Assembly (NCBI GenBank): GCA_902773245.1
Contig: CACYDY010000183.1
Location: 1-5,988, forward strand
Source of the DNA: an uncultured Ruminococcus sp.
Lineage (GTDB): Bacteria; Bacillota; Clostridia; Oscillospirales; Acutalibacteraceae
Direction of reading: 5' to 3'
Length of the DNA: 5,988 bases
In this document: one piece after another, positions 1 to 4,629 of the stretch
Layout of the letters: the number at the start of each line of letters is the position of its first letter
Position numbering within the stretch: the first letter of the stretch is position 1
Made by a program: the position numbers and the translations under genes
The notes under the pieces: generated by a model
The model's input: the letters and a program-made list of their open reading frames with translations, nothing else
Told to the model about the DNA's origin: nothing
The model's database searches: none

Positions 1-28
1 AAGCGTTCAGCCCTTTGCAAGGGGTGAA

Positions 29-59
29 TTCAAAAACAGTCCGGTGGACTGTTTTTGAA
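29..59. terminator. Bidirectional intrinsic terminator-like hairpin
   Basis: A perfect 14-bp stem pairs 29-42 with 46-59 around the 3-nt loop GGT. The GC-rich tip (CAGTCC/GGACTG) is bounded by an A run on the left arm and a T run on the right arm, so it has terminator form on both strands. It probably ends transcription from a gene left of the window and shields the next unit. A smaller 5-bp hairpin (11-15 with 19-23) lies just before it. Confidence 0.7.
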
Positions 60-60
60 G

Positions 61-118
61 AGGGGACGCTTTGCGTGACGAGCGTCCTCTAAACTTGCAG
101 TGAATTTTTGTGCAAGTT
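61..118. other. Two further intergenic stem-loops
   Basis: Hairpin one pairs 61-70 with 81-90 (10 pairs, one G-T wobble, loop 71-80). Hairpin two pairs 92-99 with 111-118 (8 perfect pairs, 11-nt loop). Neither has a clear U tract, so they do not read as ordinary terminators. They continue the run of stem-loops that begins at 11 and may belong to the same composite repeat as 159-297. No gene is visible in 1-467. Confidence 0.55.
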
Positions 119-158
119 GTCTGTGGCATTATTGATTTGCTCATTTATAGTTTATTTG

Positions 159-297
159 GTTTCGCTGAGGGGAATTTGTCGATTTTTTCTGCTTTGTTCC
201 GTCAGCGACCAAAGACGCTGTCTTTGGATTCTGCAAACTTTTGAAAAAGTTTGATCAAAACTTTAATATGCTGCATCTTTTAAATTTTGAGTATAAT
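159..297 (+). repeat. Three-hairpin dispersed repeat, copy 1
   Basis: Three stem-loops follow one another. SL1 pairs 163-168 with 202-207 around a 33-nt loop. SL2 pairs 209-216 with 220-227 around a 3-nt loop. SL3 pairs 234-242 with 245-253 around GA. Next come AAACTTTAA (258-266), 11 variable bases, and an AT-rich block ending in TATAAT (278-297). A second copy lies inverted at 5867-5979. Positions 205-297 align with 5959-5867 (minus strand) without gaps, about 75 of 93 identical by hand count. Six of the 18 differences form three compensated base pairs in SL3, and SL1 has one more compensated pair. The SL1 loops differ in length (33 versus 9 nt). It resembles intergenic repeats I associate with Ruminococcaceae, from memory only. 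Function unknown. Confidence 0.8.
292..297 (+). promoter_or_regulatory. -10 box of probable cohesin-like/nadE operon promoter
   Basis: A perfect TATAAT sits at the end of the three-hairpin repeat. A start of transcription is expected near 303-306. The hexamer at the 17-bp spacing (269-274, TGCTGC) is a poor -35 and lies in the variable part of the repeat, so the promoter may be weak or need an activator. It is the best candidate upstream of the gene at 468. Confidence 0.5.
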
Positions 298-300
298 AAC

Positions 301-380
301 ATATGGGCAGTTCTAAAAACCTAATGTCGTTCAGATGTGGTGCAGATGAGCGGCAGAAGGTTTTTTAGAGGTGCCCATAT
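301..380 (+). other. 80-nt imperfect hairpin in the 5' leader
   Basis: About 30 pairs can be drawn. Pairs 301-309/372-380 are perfect (ATATGGGCA with TGCCCATAT). After a G-G mismatch, 311-319 pair with 362-370. With T361 bulged, 320-322 pair with 358-360. After a 2x2 internal loop, 325-333 pair with 347-355, with two wobbles. The terminal loop is 334-346. The hairpin starts 4 nt after the TATAAT, so nearly all of it would form the 5' end of the transcript, about 90 nt before the first start codon. I do not recognise it as a known riboswitch. A small palindromic (MITE-like) insertion is the alternative, but no clear target duplication is visible. Confidence 0.7.
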
Positions 381-455
381 ACAACCGTTCGAGAAATATT
401 CATGTGCGTTCTGCTTGCGGATATATCACTTGATTTCGAATATAATAAACCACAT

Positions 456-470
456 GGAGGTGTGATTTTG
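456..470 (+). promoter_or_regulatory. Ribosome binding site and TTG start that decide the first gene
   Basis: GGAGG at 456-460 is 7 nt from TTG 468-470 and only 1 nt from the in-frame GTG at 462. The upstream ATG at 402 has no comparable site and would put non-signal residues before the signal peptide. The TTG is therefore the likely start. Confidence 0.75.
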
Positions 471-1310
471 AAAAAAATTCTGACAACACTCTTCACGTCG
501 CTGATGGCAGCGGCTTATCTCGCAGTGTCGGCTTTTGCGTCGCAGATAAACTCTATTCCGGCAAATTTGGGTGACACCGTAACATATGAAGTTCACGTAA
601 GCCCCTGTCCCGACAAAATACAGGCTCTCGACACTGTTATCTACTATGACAGCCAAAGTCTGGAATACGAGCCGTACAGCCTGCAGCTGCCGAACATAAG
701 CGGCTTTATGACAAATACCGATGTTGCGGGAGAAATAAGATTTAATGCCATTGACTTTGACGGCTTTACATTTGACGAGGATAAAATACTCGCATCAATG
801 AGATTCAAGGTGATCAATGCGTCAGCCGAGGACATCGGTCTTAGCTATGAAGTAAAAACTTTTCTTGACAGCAATTCCATTGACGTCAAGGATACTTACG
901 TCTATGACTACACTGATGTAAACGGCAGAACCGCCGAAGAATCCGCATTGCAAAGCTCTTTGGAGGACACCGACAGCGAAACAGAGAGCATTGCAGCCGA
1001 TACCGACACCGTTTTGGACAGCGAGCCGCAGACATCGGAGAATACACCCGAGTCAACCGACACACGATCGGATCTGCAGTCCTTTTCACAAAGTACAGAT
1101 TCGATAGAACGTTTTGGTAATACGGTTTCGGCTGACAGCGCAGACAGCTTTGAAACAGCTTCCGAAAGCTCGCAAAACACCGCTTCCGAAAGCCCCGACA
1201 CGACGCTTTATTTAAAGGTACTTGCTGCGGGATTGGGAATTATTGCGGTGATAGGAGCAGTCTTTTGGATAGTTGTCAATAAATCAAGCAGCGGCGAGCA
1301 TTTTTCGTGA
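468..1310 (+). CDS. Membrane-anchored cohesin-like domain protein (A)
   Basis: A 280-residue surface protein starting at TTG 468. Residues 1-24 form a signal peptide (two Lys, hydrophobic core, likely cut after AFA at 24). Residues ~26-150 resemble a cohesin-type beta-sandwich: GDTVTYEV (35-42), YYDSQSLEY (59-67, like the cohesin YDPxxLE strand), GEIRF (88-92) and ILASMRFKV (107-115, like the typical LAxxxFKV strand). Residues ~155-245 are an acidic Ser/Thr/Asp/Glu linker, followed by a membrane helix at ~247-270 and a short tail. There is no LPXTG motif, so anchoring is by the helix. It lies 9 nt before a paralogue and upstream of nadE. Known for the fold: cohesins bind dockerins. Whether this one does is open. 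Another Ig-like or carbohydrate-binding sandwich is possible. The topology is firm; the fold is moderately sure. Confidence 0.72.
   Translation: MKKILTTLFTSLMAAAYLAVSAFASQINSIPANLGDTVTYEVHVSPCPDKIQALDTVIYYDSQSLEYEPYSLQLPNISGFMTNTDVAGEIRFNAIDFDGFTFDEDKILASMRFKVINASAEDIGLSYEVKTFLDSNSIDVKDTYVYDYTDVNGRTAEESALQSSLEDTDSETESIAADTDTVLDSEPQTSENTPESTDTRSDLQSFSQSTDSIERFGNTVSADSADSFETASESSQNTASESPDTTLYLKVLAAGLGIIAVIGAVFWIVVNKSSSGEHFS
1158..1193 (+). repeat. Short in-frame direct repeat in the linker
   Basis: GCTTCCGAAAGC occurs at 1158-1169 and 1182-1193, period 24 nt, encoding TASES twice eight residues apart. It suggests that the acidic linker grew partly by short duplication. Confidence 0.6.
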
Positions 1311-1319
1311 GGTGTCAGC

Positions 1320-1991
1320 GTGAGATATTTGAAAATACAGCTTATTTTCGCAGTGATAATAATTATGCTTTTCCCCGTCACTGCACACGCCGAAACCGAA
1401 TTAAACGTTAATGGAACAAAGGTTTCACACGGCGACGTGGTAACTTATGAATATTACCTCAGCGGAGTGAAAGACCCGATCGAAGCGGTGGGAGCGTATT
1501 TGATATACGATCCGCAGTCGCTTGAATACATCGAAGGTTCTGTCGGCTTTGACGTTCTGGAAAACGCAATGATAAATTTCGAAGAGGGAAATATATATTA
1601 CTCGGCAATAAATATTTACGACGGCTATGACTGCACCGATGAGCAGCTTTTGGTACGGGCATCATTCAAGGTCTGTGAGTCGGCGAAAGGCTCATTATTA
1701 ATTAATAATCAATTTGACGAAATTTTCACATTTGTAAACGAAGAAGAGGATCTGTCCCCAAGTGACTATACATCACGACAAAATATATTAATTAATGATA
1801 GCGGCGGTAATGTTTCGCTGCAAACCCCGACTGATGCAAAGAAAGCCGATTTTTCAGCTATCGGAGAGCAGTCGGACACACAATCTTCCAAAAACGAAAA
1901 TGGCAAAACAATTGCAGTTGCGGCAGCTTCGGCGGTTATTGTAATAGGAGTGTCGATCGCAGCGGCCGCTGCATTAAAAAAGAAAAAATAA
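1320..1991 (+). CDS. Membrane-anchored cohesin-like domain protein (B)
   Basis: A 223-residue paralogue of the preceding protein. It starts at GTG 1320, with GAGGTG (1309-1314) 5 nt upstream overlapping the previous stop. Residues 1-24 are a signal peptide ending AHA. The cohesin-like domain (~27-160) shares the pattern of its neighbour: GDVVTYEYYL (38-47), YDPQSLEY (63-70) and LLVRASFKV. The linker (~160-195) is shorter and less acidic. A membrane helix at ~197-219 ends in four Lys, giving N-out/C-in topology. The shared architecture and 9-nt spacing point to tandem duplication followed by divergence, probably with co-translation. Ligand and partner are unknown. The signal and membrane segments are clear; the cohesin assignment rests on pattern only. 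Confidence 0.7.
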   Translation: MRYLKIQLIFAVIIIMLFPVTAHAETELNVNGTKVSHGDVVTYEYYLSGVKDPIEAVGAYLIYDPQSLEYIEGSVGFDVLENAMINFEEGNIYYSAINIYDGYDCTDEQLLVRASFKVCESAKGSLLINNQFDEIFTFVNEEEDLSPSDYTSRQNILINDSGGNVSLQTPTDAKKADFSAIGEQSDTQSSKNENGKTIAVAAASAVIVIGVSIAAAAALKKKK

Positions 1992-2012
1992 AATGATCGG
2001 AGGAACAAATTT

Positions 2013-2741
2013 ATGTTTGACGTAAAAAAGACAACTCAGGAATGTGTAGAGTGGATAAGGAGTTTTTTTGAGGAAAACGGCAAGGGCTGCAATGCAGTGA
2101 TCGGTATTTCGGGAGGAAAGGACAGCTCCGTAGCTGCTGCGCTGTGCGTTGAGGCACTCGGAAAGGACAGAGTTATCGGAGTTCTTATGCCGAGCGGCGA
2201 GCAGAGCGACATTTCGTGTTCCTATGACTTGGTAAACCATTTGGGAATAAAATACTATGTGGTAAATATCGGCGAAACAGTTGCGGCATTAAAGAAAGCC
2301 GTACCGTTTGAGCTTTCGACACAAGCTGCGACAAACCTGCCCCCGAGAATCCGCATGAGCACACTCTATGCAGTTTCCCAGACAAACAACGGCCGAGTAG
2401 TGAACACCTGCAATTTGTCGGAGGATTGGGTAGGCTACTCAACGAGATACGGCGATGCGGCAGGTGATTTCAGTCCGCTTTCGCATTTAACGACAGCGGA
2501 GATCAGAGCGATCGGAAGCGAACTTGGAGTACCGAAGCACTTGGTTGAGAAAACACCAATCGACGGACTTTGCGGAAAGACCGATGAAGAGAATCTCGGT
2601 TTCACCTATGAGGTACTTGACAGATACATCAGAACAGGCGAGATAGAAGATGCGCAGACAAAAGAGAAAATTGACAGAATGCACCGAATGAACAAATTCA
2701 AGCTTGAGCTTATGCCGTCATTTGAGCCGAAAATCGACTGA
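2013..2741 (+). CDS. nadE: Ammonia-dependent NAD(+) synthetase
   Basis: It converts nicotinic acid adenine dinucleotide, ATP and ammonia to NAD in the cytoplasm, the last step of NAD synthesis. At 242 residues it is the short form, without the N-terminal glutaminase (nitrilase) domain of the long form. Visible marks: the PP-loop SGGKDSS (33-39), MPSGEQSD (59-66), NLPPRIRMSTLYAVSQ (108-123), NTCNLSEDWVGYSTRYGD (131-148, equivalent to the family's GTxNxSE...GYxTxYGD strand) and a KTPIDGL...TDEE segment. The ATG has GGAGG at 1999-2003, 9 nt upstream. It follows the cohesin-like gene by 21 nt with no terminator, so it is likely the third gene of that transcript. This is an unusual partner set for a NAD enzyme. 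Free ammonia or a separate glutaminase would be the nitrogen source. Confidence 0.95.
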   Translation: MFDVKKTTQECVEWIRSFFEENGKGCNAVIGISGGKDSSVAAALCVEALGKDRVIGVLMPSGEQSDISCSYDLVNHLGIKYYVVNIGETVAALKKAVPFELSTQAATNLPPRIRMSTLYAVSQTNNGRVVNTCNLSEDWVGYSTRYGDAAGDFSPLSHLTTAEIRAIGSELGVPKHLVEKTPIDGLCGKTDEENLGFTYEVLDRYIRTGEIEDAQTKEKIDRMHRMNKFKLELMPSFEPKID

Positions 2742-2763
2742 TCGAGAATGTGATCATAGAATT

Positions 2764-2840
2764 TTGATAAATATTGTTGTTGAAAAATAATATGGTTTAT
2801 CAACGGTCCTAACAATGTGAATAATTAACAAATTATCAAC
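2764..2840. other. AT-rich gap with TTGATAA-type repeats
   Basis: The start of the 203-bp nadE-bioY gap holds TTGATAAA (2764-2771) and its inverse TTTATCAA (2796-2803), and TTATCAAC occurs at 2797-2804 and again at 2833-2840. The 8-bp arms are far apart (24 nt) and no T run follows, so this is a poor terminator. I see no convincing intrinsic terminator after nadE. Confidence 0.3.
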
Positions 2841-2867
2841 TATGAAATTAGTTAAAATATAAAAGAA

Positions 2868-2900
2868 TGTCACCTGACATTGACAAAACGTCAGGTGACA
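2868..2900. promoter_or_regulatory. Double palindromic operator over the bioY promoter
   Basis: TGTCACCTGAC (2868-2878) is perfectly inverted as GTCAGGTGACA (2890-2900) after 11 nt. Each arm is itself palindromic: TGTCA-CC-TGACA (2868-2879) and CGTCA-GG-TGACA (2889-2900). They are best read as two sites for a dimeric regulator with centres 21 bp apart, about two helical turns. The -35 box lies between them and the right site fills the -35/-10 spacer, so binding should block RNA polymerase. The dyad lies upstream of the expected start of transcription, which favours a DNA operator over an RNA hairpin. The regulator is not identifiable here. The arms do not look like the TTGTTAAC-type BirA sites I know from Firmicutes. 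Confidence 0.75.
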
Positions 2901-2908
2901 GATATAAT
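2880..2908 (+). promoter_or_regulatory. Consensus sigma-A type promoter of bioY
   Basis: TTGACA (2880-2885), a 17-bp spacer and TATAAT (2903-2908) match the consensus exactly. Transcription is expected to start near 2914-2917, about 30 nt before the bioY start codon. Such a strong core promoter fits a gene held down by a repressor at the overlapping operator. Confidence 0.9.
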
Positions 2909-2944
2909 AATACTTGCAGAAATAAAATAGAAAGCAGTGTTATT

Positions 2945-3535
2945 ATGTCAAAACAAAAAGTAAATCCACACGTCTTGTCGATCTCGGTGATAGGTTTATC
3001 GGTCGCATTGACAGCGATCTGTTCATGGATAAGCCTTCCGATAGGTGCTGTTCCGTTTACACTGCAAACATTTGCGATATTTATTATTGCAGGATTGTTT
3101 GATTTGAAAACGGGATTGCTGTCGTTTCTTGCATATTTGCTTCTTGGGGGAGTGGGAGTGCCTGTGTTTGCGAATTTCAAGAGCGGTTTTGCGGTTCTTC
3201 AGGGACCTACGGGAGGTTATCTGATAGGATTTTTTATGACGATCATTATCGTATGGCTGTTCAAGCAGATCAAAGTCCATCAAACCGTATTTATGGTAAT
3301 AGGAATGGTCGTAGGCTTGGCAGTATGCTATGCTGTCGGAACAATTTGGTTTTATAAGGTTTACACAGGCGGAGAAGCTATGGGAATAATGAGTATTCTG
3401 TCGATGTGTGTAATACCGTTTGTAATTCCCGATCTGGCAAAACTTGCGATAGCTTCAATAATTATTATCAGACTTAGAAAGCCGCTTGAAAGTATAGGCT
3501 ACAAATATAACGGTACAGGCTTTGCATTTTCATAA
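2945..3535 (+). CDS. bioY: Biotin transporter substrate-binding (S) component BioY
   Basis: A 196-residue integral membrane protein that captures biotin and passes it to an energy-coupling factor (ECF) transporter. Family marks: PIGAVPFTLQTFAIF near the N-terminus, then a GGVGVPVF stretch and GFAVLQGPTGGYLIGF. About six hydrophobic segments span the protein, with a basic end after the last helix. The start is ATG 2945. An ATG at 2867 in the same frame lies upstream of the promoter, so it would not be on that transcript. The ribosome binding site is weak (GAAAG, ~10 nt upstream), in contrast to the perfect promoter. No biotin synthesis genes and no EcfA/EcfT genes are in the window, so it should use a shared ECF module encoded elsewhere. 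The operator at 2868-2900 suggests repression, presumably vitamin-responsive (inference). Confidence 0.93.
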   Translation: MSKQKVNPHVLSISVIGLSVALTAICSWISLPIGAVPFTLQTFAIFIIAGLFDLKTGLLSFLAYLLLGGVGVPVFANFKSGFAVLQGPTGGYLIGFFMTIIIVWLFKQIKVHQTVFMVIGMVVGLAVCYAVGTIWFYKVYTGGEAMGIMSILSMCVIPFVIPDLAKLAIASIIIIRLRKPLESIGYKYNGTGFAFS

Positions 3536-3606
3536 GAAAACCTGACGGAGATATCCGAAATGCCATGCATTCGATTCTTTATCTTATAGATGATAATTTG
3601 TATTCG

Positions 3607-3615
3607 TGCTATAAT
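3607..3615 (+). promoter_or_regulatory. Extended -10 promoter of the zinc-ribbon gene
   Basis: TGCTATAAT is a perfect extended -10 (TG at 3607-3608, TATAAT at 3610-3615). No good -35 stands at 17 bp (TAGATG at 3587-3592), which an extended -10 can tolerate. An imperfect inverted repeat overlaps it: TTATCT...TATAG (~3579-3589) against CTATAAT-AGATAA (~3609-3621). Start of transcription is expected near 3622. Confidence 0.65.
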
Positions 3616-3641
3616 AGATAAGGAAAGTGAGGTGAGGTGCA

Positions 3642-3830
3642 GTGTCTTTGAGCGAGAAAACATTGAAGATACTTAAAGAGGTCGACAAGGTGGGGGCAGC
3701 ACTTACCGCAGGCGAAGAGAAAGAGGTAGTCTGTCCGGTGTGCGGAGGACGTCTGTTTGTCGAAAAGGCGGCTTATAACGGGCATTTACACGCCGAATGC
3801 GATGGCTGCAAATTTGCTGTGATGGAATAA
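3642..3830 (+). CDS. Small zinc-ribbon protein of unknown function
   Basis: A 62-residue soluble protein that I do not recognise as a named family. Residues 1-28 are charged and likely helical. Residues 31-56 hold two Cys pairs, CPVC (31-34) and CDGC (53-56), separated by 18 residues, the usual layout of a four-Cys zinc ribbon; His48 and His50 lie between them. The start is GTG 3642, with two overlapping GAGGTG motifs (3629-3634, 3634-3639). TTG 3648, 8 nt after the second motif, is an equally possible start. It has its own promoter and a terminator 10 nt after the stop, so it is probably monocistronic. Possible roles are nucleic-acid or protein binding; nothing in the sequence decides this. 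Confidence 0.75.
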   Translation: MSLSEKTLKILKEVDKVGAALTAGEEKEVVCPVCGGRLFVEKAAYNGHLHAECDGCKFAVME

Positions 3831-3840
3831 ATTGACGGAG

Positions 3841-3874
3841 AAAAGGGGGAGTTTCGCAGGAAATTCTCCTTTTT
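3841..3874 (+). terminator. Intrinsic terminator after the zinc-ribbon gene
   Basis: A 15-bp stem (3841-3855 with 3860-3874, three G-U wobbles, loop GCAG) has a right arm ending in five T. The A-run at the left base makes it partly bidirectional. It lies 10 nt after the stop codon. Confidence 0.85.
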
Positions 3875-3946
3875 GGCTATAATAACGTTAGATCATTGCA
3901 TTGTGTGTAGGATAACACTTTCGTAAGCTGTTAAGATAAACTAAAT

Positions 3947-4098
3947 CGAGCGGAAGACAGATTACCGCTGCAAAATGTTTGGCAGTATTACTACCGGGCG
4001 TGTGCCCGCCAAAAAAGTATATATTTTTTTAGCAGGCAGTTTCCGAGCGGAAGCCTACTTATTGTTACAAAATAGTCAGGCGGCATTACCCGCAAAAT
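3947..4098. repeat. Degenerate direct repeats around a palindromic core
   Basis: CGAGCGGAAG occurs at 3947-3956 and 4044-4053. Similarity continues to ATTAC at 3991 and 4089, about 45 nt per copy and about 70% identical by hand with one gap. A second overlap relates 3961-3976 to 4085-4098 (ATTACC...GCAAAAT). The core between holds CGGGC-GTGT-GCCCG (3995-4008), overlapping a longer hairpin, 4004-4016 with 4025-4037. That hairpin has an A6/T6 middle, two C-A mismatches and a TATATA loop. A third hairpin (4034-4056) follows. No gene is visible in 3831-4206. This may be a decayed mobile or REP-like unit, or a structured RNA. Confidence 0.45.
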
Positions 4099-4103
4099 AA
4101 ACC

Positions 4104-4132
4104 TTGTAAAAGCTTTCAAAATGTGGTATAAT
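4104..4132 (+). promoter_or_regulatory. Promoter of tsaE-tsaB-rpiB
   Basis: TTGTAA (4104-4109), a 17-bp spacer and TATAAT (4127-4132) with an extended TG (4124-4125). Transcription is expected near 4138-4140, within or beside the palindrome CCAATTGG (4133-4140). The leader is about 67 nt. Confidence 0.8.
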
Positions 4133-4206
4133 CCAATTGGTTGGAAATTGTCGAATTTTTGGCAATGCATTAACTTATAACTATAGATCATCTCAAAGGA
4201 GCAGAT

Positions 4207-4629
4207 ATGACTGTTTTTAACTCTAAAAATCTGAAAGATACCGAAGAGCTTGGAAAAAGAATCGCCAAAAGCTTGAAAGGCAATGAAGTTATTGCATACT
4301 TTGGCGGTCTTGGTTCGGGAAAAACCACACTGACTCGTGCAATAGTGAATGCACTTGGAACAGACGATAACGTGTCCAGCCCGACGTTTGCCATTGTGAA
4401 TGAATATAAATCGAAATTCAGCGTGTATCATTTTGATATGTATCGTGTTGCAACCTGGGAAGACCTCTATTCGACGGGATTTTTTGATTATCTTGATACA
4501 GGAGTTATAATTGTAGAGTGGAGCGAGAATATCGAGAATGCTCTTCCCGATAATACGGTCAGAATTACTGTGACAATGGGTGACAGTGAGAGCGAAAGAA
4601 TTTTTGAAATCGAGGGTCTGGAAATATGA
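4207..4629 (+). CDS. tsaE: tRNA t6A threonylcarbamoyladenosine biosynthesis ATPase TsaE
   Basis: A cytoplasmic P-loop ATPase that works with TsaB and TsaD to attach threonylcarbamoyl to A37 of ANN-decoding tRNAs. At 140 residues it has near-typical length. Walker A is GGLGSGKTT (33-41). The family strands SSPTFAIVNEY (57-67), YHFDMYR (74-80, Walker B-like Asp77) and IIVEWSE (101-107) are all present. ATG 4207 has AAAGGAG 5 nt upstream. It is the first gene after the promoter at 4104-4132, and its stop overlaps the tsaB start (ATGA), which implies translational coupling. Confidence 0.95.
   Translation: MTVFNSKNLKDTEELGKRIAKSLKGNEVIAYFGGLGSGKTTLTRAIVNALGTDDNVSSPTFAIVNEYKSKFSVYHFDMYRVATWEDLYSTGFFDYLDTGVIIVEWSENIENALPDNTVRITVTMGDSESERIFEIEGLEI

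Noticed and set aside
246..264. Alternative hairpin AAAGTTT/AAACTTT after SL3 in copy 1, suggesting a switch
   Set aside because: Copy 2 cannot form it (AAGGCTGG does not pair with GAAACTTT), so it is not a conserved property of the repeat.
441..446. Second TATAAT just before the first gene
   Set aside because: The start of transcription would fall at ~453, leaving almost no leader before the ribosome site, and there is no -35 at proper spacing.
402..467. Upstream ATG start for the first cohesin-like gene
   Set aside because: It adds 22 residues ahead of a clean signal peptide and has no ribosome site, while GGAGG stands 7 nt before TTG 468.
2825..2855. TTAAC...GTTAA as a BirA operator for bioY
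   Set aside because: The spacer is 21 nt, too long for the BirA pattern I know, the outer bases do not fit, and the site lies away from the promoter core.
2868..2900. The bioY dyad as a nadE terminator
   Set aside because: No T run follows the right arm and the dyad overlaps a perfect promoter; an operator explains it better.
2867..2944. ATG 2867 as the bioY start
   Set aside because: It lies inside the operator and upstream of the promoter; the extra 26 residues are polar and unlike BioY.
2848..3180. Minus-strand open frame of 110 codons opposite bioY
   Set aside because: It is antisense to a clear bioY and runs across its promoter, with no family features.
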